Positions 18,689 through 27,179 of a stretch of 39,351 nucleotides of DNA are shown piece after piece. Origin of the DNA: Rubripirellula sp. (GTDB taxonomy: Bacteria; Planctomycetota; Planctomycetia; Pirellulales; Pirellulaceae). The position numbers were made by a program, and so were the translations under genes. The notes under the pieces were generated by a model that saw only the letters and a list, made by a program, of their open reading frames with translations, searched no databases and had not been told where the DNA came from. The stretch spans positions 1 through 39,351 of the forward strand of contig JAKMEW010000115.1 of assembly GCA_022425745.1 (NCBI GenBank). Reading direction: 5' to 3'. Within the stretch, counting starts at the first letter, position 1, and each line of letters opens with the position of its first letter.

Positions 18689-19450
18689 ATGCATCCGTAT
18701 GCGGCAGAATTCATCGGTACGATGATTTTGATTCTCTTTGGCAACGGAGTGGTTGCGAATGTTGTATTGAACCGAACCAATGGCAATGGATCCGGATGGT
18801 TGGTGATCTGTGCGGGCTGGGGTATCGCTGTGTTCTTGGGCGCGAGCTGCTCGCAGGAGATAAGCGGCGCGCATCTGAATCCAGCGGTGACGCTGGCGAT
18901 GCTGCTGAGTGATGAAATTAGTGTCGTTGATTCTGTCGGCTACGTGGTTGCGCAAATGTTGGGTGCGGCTCTTGGTGCGTCGTTAGTCTTTGCGTTCTAT
19001 CGTGAGCATTTTCGCCTGACAGGTGATGGAGATGCGAAATTGGGTTGTTTCGCCAATGCGCCAGTCATTCGTAATTTCACTCAAGCATTTTCTTGCGAAG
19101 TTCTGGGAACATTTGCGTTAGTGCTACCGGTTTTTTTAATGACAAAGCCTACCATCCTCTGGGCCGATGATTCGATTACTCAGCCACCAGTGATGGGACT
19201 AGGGGCGGTTGGTTCGCTGCCGATCGGACTTCTTGTATTTGGGATTGGTATGTCGCTTGGCGGGACAACGGGATACGCCATTAACCCCGCAAGAGACCTT
19301 GCTCCACGAATCATGCATTGGCTGTTACCCATTCCGGGGAAACGAGACAGTGATTGGGCCTATTCTTGGATACCGGTTGTAGGTCCCTGCGTTGGTGCAA
19401 TGATTGCGGTTGCCGTTTATCGACTTTTATTAGTTTTGCCTTTTGCTTGA
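18689..19450 (+). CDS. glpF: Glycerol facilitator (MIP/aquaporin family)
   Basis: This inner-membrane channel passes glycerol into the cell for GlpK. The 253 residues form six membrane helices with two half-helix signatures: SGAHLNPAVT (Asn64-Pro-Ala) and GYAINPARDLAPR (near residue 200). The Asp after NPAR is diagnostic of glycerol-conducting members as opposed to strict water channels. Positions match E. coli GlpF (NPA near residues 68 and 203). ATG 18689 is preceded by GGAG at 9 bases. It lies directly downstream of glpK, the reverse of the usual glpF-glpK order in E. coli. Confidence 0.95.
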   Translation: MHPYAAEFIGTMILILFGNGVVANVVLNRTNGNGSGWLVICAGWGIAVFLGASCSQEISGAHLNPAVTLAMLLSDEISVVDSVGYVVAQMLGAALGASLVFAFYREHFRLTGDGDAKLGCFANAPVIRNFTQAFSCEVLGTFALVLPVFLMTKPTILWADDSITQPPVMGLGAVGSLPIGLLVFGIGMSLGGTTGYAINPARDLAPRIMHWLLPIPGKRDSDWAYSWIPVVGPCVGAMIAVAVYRLLLVLPFA

Positions 19451-19602
19451 TTGGTTTTGAGGCGATTGTCGGAACGCGAATTTTTCCTGTCGATAGTTGC
19501 GCGTCCTCGGACAGTCTTTCAATCTGCGAGTCAGCGCATGGAAAAATGCCAATAATTCAGTTTTGCCGCACAGAACATCCTTCTCTTTTGCCGATCACCT
19601 CT

Positions 19603-19630
19603 TTGAGATTAAAAATGCCATAGATATACT
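19603..19630 (+). promoter_or_regulatory. Sigma70-like promoter of tRNA-Leu
   Basis: TTGAGA (19603-19608) and TATACT (19625-19630) are separated by 16 bases, and the mature tRNA begins 15 bases after the -10 box. Both hexamers are close to the TTGACA/TATAAT consensus, and the position suits a tRNA transcript with a very short leader. Confidence 0.65.
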
Positions 19631-19645
19631 ACTCGTACGCATTTG

Positions 19646-19729
19646 GCCGGAGTGGCGGAATTGGCAGACGCGCCGGATTCAAAATCCGGTGGCCGCAAGG
19701 CTGTGTGGGTTCGAGTCCCACCTCCGGTA
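19646..19729 (+). tRNA. tRNA-Leu (anticodon CAA)
   Basis: The sequence folds as a class II tRNA. The acceptor stem is GCCGGAG paired with CTCCGGT, with a G-U at the first pair. The D-arm is GCGGAATTGGCAGACGC, the anticodon stem-loop CCGGATTCAAAATCCGG has CAA in the loop, the long variable arm contains ggccgcaaggct, and the T-arm is GTGGGTTCGAGTCCCAC. The discriminator is A. The next bases are CCT, so the CCA end is not fully encoded and must be completed by the CCA-adding enzyme. The anticodon reads UUG codons. Length is 84 bases. Confidence 0.95.
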
Positions 19730-19739
19730 CCTAGAAAAG

Positions 19740-19778
19740 AACGCTGTTTTTGGAGTCCTCCAGAAGCAGCGTTTTTTT
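19740..19778 (+). terminator. Rho-independent terminator after tRNA-Leu
   Basis: AACGCTG (19740-19746) pairs with CAGCGTT (19767-19773), with an inner GGA/TCC pairing, followed directly by a run of seven T ending at 19778. It begins 10 bases after the tRNA, so the tRNA is an independent transcription unit. Confidence 0.85.
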
Positions 19779-20066
19779 GTGGAGTGAGATAAGAGAATGA
19801 CCGGACGAAAAGACTGCTGGGCACTTCACATTCACACGCCTATCAAAAGACGAAGCCATTTGCATGTATTTCACGCAGATCCTTGCGAGAAAAGCTAGGC
19901 TGCCAAGTACCTGATTTTTAATGCAATTTCTTTCGGATGGATGATCCGCAATTCGGTGCATGATAAATCTACGCTTCGTGCGCGGTTTGCAAAGATGGTA
20001 TACATTGACCGCAGGTCACTATTGGTCTGGTCACTGTTAACATTTCCTCGCAGGTAGGTCATCTTC

Positions 20067-20657
20067 ATGAGGTATCCCGTAAGACTCCAATTTAAATTAC
20101 TTACATTTAAACTTGGTCAACGAATCTCCGCTACGGATGCTTCTGGTCAGCCGCTTATGTACGTCAAGCAAAAGATGTTCAAGCTGAAAGAGAAAGTTGA
20201 GGTCTACGCGGATGAAAGTCAGACACGACTTTTGTTTCATATTCAAGCTGACCGAGTGATCGATTTTTCTGCCAATTATTCTTTTACTGATGCAGATGGA
20301 GAATCTTGGGGCGCTGTGCGTCGAAGTGGTATGAGGTCTTTGTGGTCAGCTCACTATGAGATACTTCGTGATAACCAGGTTGCTATGGTTATTCGGGAGG
20401 AAAGCCCTTTCAAGAAATTTCTTGAGAGCCTACTAGGGGGAATACCAATATTGGGCTTGATTGCCGTGTACCTCTTGAATCCCACTTATCTCATCGTTCG
20501 ACCCGATGGTGAGCACGTCTTAAAGTTGTCAAAACTACCGGCAATTTTCGAAGGTAAATTTGAGTTAGAGAAACTAGGAGTGATTTCTGAAGACGATGAG
20601 TTGAGAGCACTCTTGGCGGTGATGATGGTAGGGCTGTTGGAGCGTAAGCGGGGATAA
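20067..20657 (+). CDS. LURP-one-related / Tubby C-like domain protein
   Basis: The 196 residues resemble the LURP-one-related (Tubby C-like) fold. It begins YPVRLQFKLLTFKLGQRISATD, followed by alternating short beta strands (PLMYVKQKMFKLKEKVEVY, LLFHIQADRVIDF, YSFTDADGESWGAVRR). A more hydrophobic stretch near residues 125-150 (LLGGIPILGLIAVYLL) is the family's central helix or a membrane-contacting segment. The biochemical role of bacterial members is not established. ATG 20067 follows AGGTAGG. It precedes the NhaC-type antiporter by 76 bases on the same strand, so co-transcription is possible but no functional link is visible. Confidence 0.7.
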   Translation: MRYPVRLQFKLLTFKLGQRISATDASGQPLMYVKQKMFKLKEKVEVYADESQTRLLFHIQADRVIDFSANYSFTDADGESWGAVRRSGMRSLWSAHYEILRDNQVAMVIREESPFKKFLESLLGGIPILGLIAVYLLNPTYLIVRPDGEHVLKLSKLPAIFEGKFELEKLGVISEDDELRALLAVMMVGLLERKRG

Positions 20658-20733
20658 TAAAAGTATAGATTTTCGGCGAGCAGCTAAGCTGAACAAGCGA
20701 GTATCTGTCTGCTAATGATCATTCTAGGGCTTC

Positions 20734-22692
20734 ATGATGGATTTTGGTATTTTCAGTTTGGTTCCACCCTTGGCTGCTATTCTTTTAGCCATAGTCACGA
20801 GGAGAGTGGTGATACCTTTGGCGGTTGGCGTTGCCGTTGGGGCTGTTATCTTGTCACTTGGTCGCGTTGAATTGCGAACAGATTTAAACACCGACGGTGA
20901 GGTGCTAGTTCGCATTGTCGCTCCTTCGCCTTGGGTATCTGGAGAACGATTTTTTCTGTCAATGCAATCGATGGACCTTGGCTCTCGTCCCTTATCCGTT
21001 GTTTCCTTCGAATCGAAGGTGGAGGGGGGGTATTTTGTTTTACTTAACAGTCTGCCAGAGAAGGAAACGCGCTTAGGAGAACTGATTGAGGCGTTAGAGA
21101 AACAAGGTTGTCTGATTTCTTTAGAGGCAGGAGATCCCGACGTTCGAATAGGAGGGAACTTCGATAAACGGGAAGTGATCGATTGCACTGACTCGTGGAA
21201 GGTCTTCTCCTTGCGTGATCGCAATTTGTTCATACCGACTGCTGGTTTTTTGGCATCGATTTCGTTGTTCTATCATTCGATGATCGACTCAATTTTTTCG
21301 ATATCTCATTTGCAAGCCCTCATCTTCAGTTTGCTCCTTGCTGCTATGGTGGGGACTCTTGAAGTGGGTGGAAGCATGCGCGAGTTGATCAGGAAGATTT
21401 CTAAGCGTATTCGCACCCGACGCGCCGCGCAGGGGTTGATTGCTACAAGCGGGTTAGCTGTCTTCTTTGACGACTATGCCAATACTCTATTGCTTGGCGG
21501 CACCATGCGATCCACGGCGGATCGCTACAGGATCTCGCGGGAGAAATTGGCCTACTTTGTTGATTCCACCGCAGCTCCTGTTGCGGGGATTGCCCTTATC
21601 AGCACGTGGACTGCAGTGGAAATAAGTTATCTATCTGATGGTCTCGTGAGTGCCGGAATAGGTGATAAGCAAACTGCATTTGAGCTTTTTTTGCATACTA
21701 TTCCCTATCGCTTTTATCCTTGGTTGGCGTTAGTCATGGTCTTTACAGTGGCCTACACGCAACGGGATTTCGGCCCGATGTACCAAGCCGAGATGGATGC
21801 GTCCACAAACAATGACGCGGAGCAAAGCAAGACGGATGAGGCACCAATGGGCGTCCATCGAGGTCTGTGGCTTGCTGCGATTGTTCCAGTGCTTCTCTGC
21901 TTAGTTTCGGTCTTAATCGTACTTATGATTACAGGGACACATCAGCTCACGCTCAATAATGAGTCCGATATAAATCAGAGTGTCATTACGCAATTGGGAC
22001 AGGTTTTCGGAAATGGTGATTCTTATTTAGCTCTCGTGGTTGGCGGTGCAGTGGGACTACTTGCTGCAATTGGATCGCATGTCGCATTGGGCGTGAATTT
22101 CCGAGAATGTCGCGGGGGAGCTATTCATGGTGCAAAGCAGATGATGCCTGCGATGGTAATACTCTGGTTCGCATGGGCGTTATCTGGCATGACGGAGAAG
22201 GATGCATTGAATACGGGTGGGTATCTGACAGGATTGTTGTCAGGCCAACTGCCGGTTTCACTGCTGCCCACGGTTGTATTCCTGCTTTCAGCGCTCATGG
22301 CTTTTGCAACCGGCACGAGTTGGGGAACCATGGGGATTTTAACCCCAGTATCAGTTGGTTTAGCCATCCAACTCGACTACGCACAGACTGATCCTTTGGC
22401 GAGTGCGATTGTGCTTGCAACATCGGGTTCGGTTCTCGCAGGCGCCATCTTCGGCGACCATTGTTCTCCTATTTCCGACACCACGGTCTTGTCGAGTCGT
22501 GCGAGTGGCTGTGAACACCTTTCTCATGTGAAGACACAGTTCCCTTACGCGATGATTGTCGGCGGGGTATGCGTTGGACTTGGCACGATTCCCGCGGCGT
22601 TTGGTGTATCACCTTGGATCTGTCTATTGATCGGGACAGTTGTAATCATCTCGGTGGTGACGGCGTTTGGGAAACGCGTTGAGGAGAGTTGA
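20734..22692 (+). CDS. NhaC-family Na+/H+ antiporter-like transporter with soluble insertion
   Basis: The protein has 652 residues and many membrane helices. The most conserved block (LAVFFDDYANTLLLGGTMR, followed by DSTAAPVAGIALISTW) is characteristic of the NhaC-type ion transporter superfamily. A later block (GTSWGTMGILTPVSVGLA, GDHCSPISDTT) is also typical. After the first two helices (about residues 1-45) there is a hydrophilic, non-membrane segment of roughly 110 residues (about 48-160), with residues such as LGELIEALEKQG, before the third helix. The usual proteins are about 450-550 residues without this part, so it probably folds as a separate soluble domain. ATG 20734 has TAGGG upstream; ATG 20737 is equally possible. 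Substrate specificity is inferred from the family only. Confidence 0.85.
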   Translation: MMDFGIFSLVPPLAAILLAIVTRRVVIPLAVGVAVGAVILSLGRVELRTDLNTDGEVLVRIVAPSPWVSGERFFLSMQSMDLGSRPLSVVSFESKVEGGYFVLLNSLPEKETRLGELIEALEKQGCLISLEAGDPDVRIGGNFDKREVIDCTDSWKVFSLRDRNLFIPTAGFLASISLFYHSMIDSIFSISHLQALIFSLLLAAMVGTLEVGGSMRELIRKISKRIRTRRAAQGLIATSGLAVFFDDYANTLLLGGTMRSTADRYRISREKLAYFVDSTAAPVAGIALISTWTAVEISYLSDGLVSAGIGDKQTAFELFLHTIPYRFYPWLALVMVFTVAYTQRDFGPMYQAEMDASTNNDAEQSKTDEAPMGVHRGLWLAAIVPVLLCLVSVLIVLMITGTHQLTLNNESDINQSVITQLGQVFGNGDSYLALVVGGAVGLLAAIGSHVALGVNFRECRGGAIHGAKQMMPAMVILWFAWALSGMTEKDALNTGGYLTGLLSGQLPVSLLPTVVFLLSALMAFATGTSWGTMGILTPVSVGLAIQLDYAQTDPLASAIVLATSGSVLAGAIFGDHCSPISDTTVLSSRASGCEHLSHVKTQFPYAMIVGGVCVGLGTIPAAFGVSPWICLLIGTVVIISVVTAFGKRVEES

Positions 22693-22802
22693 CTGACCGA
22701 CTCGTGCTCCTTGACGGCTCGAAGAGTCCCGCCGGTTACGGGGCGAGATCGAATAGATTTTCATTGACGGAATGATTTCGTGTTGGCTGTGTTTTGAAAT
22801 AT

Positions 22803-23564
22803 TTAGTCTAGGTCGGCGAAATGATGAATCTTATTGGCTAGGTCCAAAGTGAATGCCTGGAACTCGCTGCAGTTGACCAAGAACTGCGCTCCTTGCGTCC
22901 TTCGCTTTCTCATTTCTTCGAGGCCAAGGGTAGGTCCACCGAATGGGATATTGTTTTGCTTGCAAGCTATCGCAACACGCTCCCATGCCTGATCAATACT
23001 CATCTCCCCCGTCTGCCGCAGACGCAAGCCAAGGTCTCCGGGGCCAACAAAGATCATATCTAAGCCTTCAATGGAAGCAATTTCATCGATTCGATTCACC
23101 GCTTCGGGGGTCTCGATTTGTACGCAAAGAAACGTTTCTCGGTTAGCCCACTGCGTATAAGTATCGGGGTCGTGGATGTGGTAATCCGCGTCGAGTCCAG
23201 CATTATCAATTCCTCGGTCTCCAATCGGAGGAAACTTAACCGCTTGCACTAGTTCTCTAGCCATTTGAGGGCAAGAGACATGAGGAATCATTAGTCCCGC
23301 TGCGCCGTCTTCGAGGTAACGATACAGCTGAGTTTTCCCAGTGACTGGCGGTCTCACCATGATGTCGATGTCAAATTGATGTGATGCCAATAGGAGATAT
23401 TCGACATCGCGTACTGAAATCGATCGGTGTTCGAGATCTAGCCAAATACAGTCGTATCCGGATTTGGCCGCATGAGCAACATACGCTGGAATGAAGTGTC
23501 CAAGTACGCAGCTTTTTATGATTTCGCCGTTGCGGATTCGCTGAAGAGTTTTACTTCTTCTCAT
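22803..23564 (-). CDS. HpcH/HpaI-type aldolase (class II pyruvate/2-oxoacid aldolase)
   Basis: The 253 residues fold as the HpcH/HpaI aldolase/citrate lyase TIM barrel. Visible motifs are WLDLEHRSIS, the active-site MVRPP, IPHVSCPQMARELV, the metal-binding QIETPEAV (Glu) and FVGPGDLGL (Asp). Members cleave 2-oxo-3-deoxy acids to pyruvate and an aldehyde; the specific substrate here is not visible. The gene starts 33 bases after the end of the SSS symporter, so the two are very likely one operon for uptake and cleavage of a sugar acid or aromatic-derived acid. It is convergent with the NhaC-type gene. Confidence 0.9.
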   Translation of the reverse strand: MRRSKTLQRIRNGEIIKSCVLGHFIPAYVAHAAKSGYDCIWLDLEHRSISVRDVEYLLLASHQFDIDIMVRPPVTGKTQLYRYLEDGAAGLMIPHVSCPQMARELVQAVKFPPIGDRGIDNAGLDADYHIHDPDTYTQWANRETFLCVQIETPEAVNRIDEIASIEGLDMIFVGPGDLGLRLRQTGEMSIDQAWERVAIACKQNNIPFGGPTLGLEEMRKRRTQGAQFLVNCSEFQAFTLDLANKIHHFADLD

Positions 23565-23597
23565 GTGTTTTATTCCGGTGAAGGAGCGTCGGTGTCT

Positions 23598-25109
23598 TTA
23601 TCTCGCAGTGATGTTGCGTTTCGGGAAAATCCAGCTAGCAACAAGGCCGATGGTTAATCCTATGACAAGCGAAACGGGAGTAATCCATTGGAAGCTGATT
23701 GGGTCATCAATGGGTGATTCCAAACCAAAATGGGGGTTTATGAGACGTAGGATGGGTCCAGAGAATGCAATCATGATTGCGGATGTAATACTACAAAATG
23801 TTCCGATAAGTACGCCGGTTCGGCTTGCAAAAGGCACATACAACGCGAAGAAGAACAGCAAAGCGATCGGCACCGTCAATAAATTGACGGTCTTATTGGT
23901 GATCGCCATGAAATTCCCCGGAACCACACCAACGATGAAGCTCAGTAACGCAACGAGTATTCCTGTTGCGATAGCAATACGTCGCGCAAAAGCGACCGAT
24001 TGCTTACTGCCTCTTGATCCCTTTAGGAAAAAATCGTTCATCAACACCGCTGTGATAGAATTGATACCGGAGTCGATACTCGACATTGCAGCCGCTAAAA
24101 GACCTGAGACGACAAAACCTGTCACTACTGGCGGAAGACTGCTTGCTATGAAATGAGAAAAAAGCTTATCAGCTTGGCTCTTGATTGAACCATTCATTGG
24201 CAGAAGGTTTTGGTTTGCTTCATAGAACCCAAGTAGTGCTATTCCTACGAGCCCCAGCGTGACACCGACGACCATACCGACAGTCAACTGAACCGCGATC
24301 GCCTTTCGAGCAGCCTTAGCGTCGGAGGTAGACATAAACCTCTGGATCGAAACTTGGTCTCCAGCTGACGTGCAAACAGTCCATAAAAAGATCGAAAGCA
24401 CGGTTCCGAATACAGTGACTCGGGTTGATGGGTCAAGGCTGAAGATAGGCTGAACATCCCAGATCTCAGACTTCCATTCCGTGGGAAACCAAGCAAGACC
24501 ATTCATTTTCCATGTGATCGTTCCTAGCACCAGCAAAGCGCCACCATAAAGAAGGATCGTCTGCATGAGGTCCGTCAGGACAACTGCCCGAATACCCCCA
24601 ATGGATGTATAAGTGACTGCAAAGATGCTTACGACAATCACGATCAAGGGTGTGTAATCTTCATCCAATCCGATCATGATGGCCAACGCCTTGGAGGTCA
24701 AATGAACCATCAAGGACATCCAGACTAGTCGAAGTGTCAGGAACATCGTGCCGCCAAGAAGACGAATCTCACGTCCTAATTGATCTTCCAATAGAGCGTA
24801 AGCGCTGGTGACGCGCTGCTTCATGTAGATTGGTAAAATTACCGAACCGACCACCAAGAAGACAAATGGATAGGCAAGGTAGTTGGTTAGGTATACCGGT
24901 CCTTTTCCGAGCACTTCACCTGGGATTGCCAGATAGCTAATGGTGCTTAATAGCGTGGCAAAGAGTGAAATCCCTACGATCAGCGGGTTCATCTTGCCCG
25001 AACCAACAAAATAATCATTGGCGTGGTTCTGCTTGCGGCTACAGAACCATCCTAGTATGACGGTGAAAATCGCATAAGTCACCACAATGATCCAATCGAT
25101 CGTTGCCAT
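23598..25109 (-). CDS. Sodium:solute symporter (SSS family)
   Basis: The 503 residues with about 13 membrane helices match the SSS family. It starts DWIIVVTYAIFTVILGWFCS, followed by the conserved NDYFVGSGKMN region, LFATLLSTISYLAIPG near the sodium site, and TYTSIGGIRAVVLTDLMQT, the family signature region. VVSGLLAAAMSSIDSGINS lies in the eighth-ninth helix region where Na2-site Ser residues sit. The transported solute cannot be told from sequence. The adjacent HpaI-type aldolase (33 bases downstream) suggests a carboxylated sugar or organic acid. ATG 25109 fits the family's usual N-terminus. Confidence 0.92.
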   Translation of the reverse strand: MATIDWIIVVTYAIFTVILGWFCSRKQNHANDYFVGSGKMNPLIVGISLFATLLSTISYLAIPGEVLGKGPVYLTNYLAYPFVFLVVGSVILPIYMKQRVTSAYALLEDQLGREIRLLGGTMFLTLRLVWMSLMVHLTSKALAIMIGLDEDYTPLIVIVVSIFAVTYTSIGGIRAVVLTDLMQTILLYGGALLVLGTITWKMNGLAWFPTEWKSEIWDVQPIFSLDPSTRVTVFGTVLSIFLWTVCTSAGDQVSIQRFMSTSDAKAARKAIAVQLTVGMVVGVTLGLVGIALLGFYEANQNLLPMNGSIKSQADKLFSHFIASSLPPVVTGFVVSGLLAAAMSSIDSGINSITAVLMNDFFLKGSRGSKQSVAFARRIAIATGILVALLSFIVGVVPGNFMAITNKTVNLLTVPIALLFFFALYVPFASRTGVLIGTFCSITSAIMIAFSGPILRLINPHFGLESPIDDPISFQWITPVSLVIGLTIGLVASWIFPKRNITAR

Positions 25110-25282
25110 AGACGATTTACCTACGTTGTTAGCAATGAGGTTAGCTGTCTTTCTTACGCAACATTAGACGCTAGTCTCGATGGGTTGATGCAGCGATGCA
25201 GCAAATAATCTGATATTTACAAAAACTTGTTCTTGCTATGCCGAGTAGGCGAAACGATTTTTGCGATGAACAGAACTCAAGT

Positions 25283-25308
25283 CCTCGGCTATAGGTCGTC
25301 TACCGAGG
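25283..25308 (-). terminator. Stem-loop just after the Na/Pi cotransporter gene
   Basis: CCTCGG and CCGAGG form a 6-bp stem, extended by TAG/CTA across a 3-nt bulge, starting 6 bases beyond the stop of the cotransporter gene. No T tract follows on the minus strand, so it may stabilise the mRNA end or end transcription with Rho. Confidence 0.45.
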
Positions 25309-25314
25309 ATGGGT

Positions 25315-26991
25315 TCATCTCTCGCCTGAGATTGTTTCAGCAATATTGTAAGAATGATCACGCAACCTTGAGAAAGCATTCAGAGAGGCCAAGAACGCAA
25401 CACTAACAACAGGAACGATACCGCCGGTCGACAATTCGTCTAAATGTTGTTTTCGTGAAGTCTTGATCAGATCTCGAATCCGTTTTGCCAGGTGCTCCGT
25501 TTGCGTCATCGTGTTTCGATTTGCCTGAACCAAACCTTCATGGATTTTTTCAATGTAGCTTGAGGTTTGCTGTTGTAGATGCATCAGCGATTCAAGTTGA
25601 GTTTCAGTAAAGCGGTGTCCCGCTTTACGAAGCTTCCTATCGAATTTATCCAAATCTTGTATGTAATCGCTTATTGATTCGAATTCATCAGCAATTCGTA
25701 TTTGCCGCCGGCCTTCCTCAGATACCGAATGGGGAACATTGCCTGACAGCAGCTTCGTCACAAATTCAGCAATTTCGTCCTGCATGTGATCAAGAACTTC
25801 TTCTCTTTTCTTTAATCGATCTGCTAGTGAAGTATCCGGTGCCGATTGTTCACGCAGTTCACCTAGCCACGAAAGCATCTTCAAGCAACCGTCACCCATC
25901 CGTTCGATTTCTTTTTGAGATTGCTCAATTGCAAGAAGCGGTGTTTCAAGCATCCGAATATCCAGATCGGTCAATCGTGGCTTTTCCTTGTAGTCCTTGG
26001 AGGGCACGATCTTTTGCAGGAATTTCACAAAGAGTGGCACGAAGGGCAGAAAGATCAATGTGTTGATCACATTGAAAATACTATGCGTAGCAGCAATTGC
26101 CGCCGTGGTGCCAGGAAACGTCACTTCGCCGTCAACGATCTCCTGTTGCAGGACATCTACATCCACGATCTGTGGCACAAGTTTGACGTACCAACTGAAA
26201 ATCGCGGTGATCCATAAGACCCCAAGCATATTGAAGATGACGTGAAAGTACGCTGCACGTCGGGCATTGGTGGTTGCTCCTAGTGAAGCAAATAACGCGG
26301 TAATAGTCGTACCAATGTTCTCACCAAGAACTAAGGCGGCGGCGGTTTCGTAGCTAATCACGCCTTGGCTGGCCAATGAAATGGTGATGCCTAACGTGGC
26401 TGAAGATGATTGCACCAAAGTGGTCATCACACATCCAACTAAGGCACACTTAAGCACGCCCAAGTAAGTATCTGCCTTAAATAGGCTGAACCACGCCTCG
26501 AAATCTGGCATCTGTTTGATAATGGCACAGGCATCTTTCATTAGTTCGAGACCAAAAAAGACCATACCAACGCCCATGATCGCCATAGCCGTATACCGTC
26601 GGCGTTCATTCTTCGAGAATAGATAGCCGAAAGCCGCTGCACCAAGGATCGGTAGACCGTATTTGCCAATCTTAAGAACGAGAATCCAACCAGTGATGGT
26701 GGTCCCGATGTTTGCTCCCATGATCACGCCAATCGCCTGGCTGAGCGCCATCACACCACTATTGACGAATCCCACCACCATCACAGTGGTGATCGAACTT
26801 GATTGAACGACACAGGTTACAAAGATCCCTACAAGAGTTGCTGCGAGGCGATTATTTGTCACGACCCCGATAAGACGCCGAAGACTTGACCCGGCAACTG
26901 CCTGCATCCCGTCGGACATACTCTTCATGCCCAGCAAAAAGATCCCGAGTCCACCAAGGAGTTGAAAGATTAGCTCTAGAAACGAATCCAT
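25315..26991 (-). CDS. Na/Pi cotransporter family protein with PhoU-like C-terminal domain
   Basis: Two inverted Na_Pi_cotrans repeats are visible. The first has GGLGIFLLGMKSMSDGMQ and the QSSS motif in TCVVQSSSITTVMVV with GANIGTTITG. The second has LVQSSSATLGITISLA and GENIGTTITALFAS. Residues about 340-550 are a soluble helical PhoU-like region (ERMGDGCLKML, VPHSVSEEGRRQIRIADEFE). Family members import phosphate with sodium, or act in regulatory roles, at the inner membrane. The track opens the frame at GTG 27009; ATG 26991 (MDSFLELIF) starts directly before the first helix and is preferred. The gene follows the sulfatase on the same strand with two hairpins in between. No pho regulator is nearby. 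Confidence 0.92.
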   Translation of the reverse strand: MDSFLELIFQLLGGLGIFLLGMKSMSDGMQAVAGSSLRRLIGVVTNNRLAATLVGIFVTCVVQSSSITTVMVVGFVNSGVMALSQAIGVIMGANIGTTITGWILVLKIGKYGLPILGAAAFGYLFSKNERRRYTAMAIMGVGMVFFGLELMKDACAIIKQMPDFEAWFSLFKADTYLGVLKCALVGCVMTTLVQSSSATLGITISLASQGVISYETAAALVLGENIGTTITALFASLGATTNARRAAYFHVIFNMLGVLWITAIFSWYVKLVPQIVDVDVLQQEIVDGEVTFPGTTAAIAATHSIFNVINTLIFLPFVPLFVKFLQKIVPSKDYKEKPRLTDLDIRMLETPLLAIEQSQKEIERMGDGCLKMLSWLGELREQSAPDTSLADRLKKREEVLDHMQDEIAEFVTKLLSGNVPHSVSEEGRRQIRIADEFESISDYIQDLDKFDRKLRKAGHRFTETQLESLMHLQQQTSSYIEKIHEGLVQANRNTMTQTEHLAKRIRDLIKTSRKQHLDELSTGGIVPVVSVAFLASLNAFSRLRDHSYNIAETISGER

Positions 26992-27079
26992 GGTTTTCTT
27001 GCCACCCACTACAAGTAAATATCTTGTGAATATTCGGTGAAGATTTGAGGCGAGAAGTCTATCTGTATTTTGTACCGCT

Positions 27080-27095
27080 GGCCAGTTACCTGGCC
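27080..27095. terminator. Perfect stem-loop downstream of the sulfatase gene
   Basis: GGCCAG-ttac-CTGGCC is a perfect 6-bp inverted repeat with a 4-base loop, about 85 bases after the sulfatase stop and 85 before the cotransporter start. On the plus strand GGTTTT follows it. It may be a terminator or a leader structure of the cotransporter gene. Confidence 0.4.
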
Positions 27096-27107
27096 GGTTT
27101 TCACGTT

Positions 27108-27123
27108 AGACTCAGGCGAGTCT
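27108..27123. repeat. Second perfect stem-loop in the sulfatase-cotransporter gap
   Basis: AGACTC-aggc-GAGTCT is a perfect 6-bp inverted repeat with a 4-base loop, 12 bases from the preceding hairpin. Two GC-containing tetraloop hairpins in tandem suggest a transcription stop or an RNA-processing site. It could also serve as an operator. Confidence 0.4.
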
Positions 27124-27179
27124 GGTGAGAGACTTTCGGTGGCTTTAACCGGATTGACGCGATTTCAGAGGAAAATGAT

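Noticed and set aside
19497-19787. Plus-strand 96-residue ORF running through the tRNA
   Set aside because: It reads the tRNA-Leu promoter, tRNA and terminator as protein; no coding support.
19609-19824. Minus-strand 71-residue ORF containing GGGTRTHT...DFESGASANSATPA
   Set aside because: It is the reverse complement of tRNA-Leu; this peptide is a well-known false translation of tRNA genes.
23563-24156. Plus-strand 197-residue ORF opposite the SSS symporter
   Set aside because: Antisense shadow of a well-supported transporter gene.
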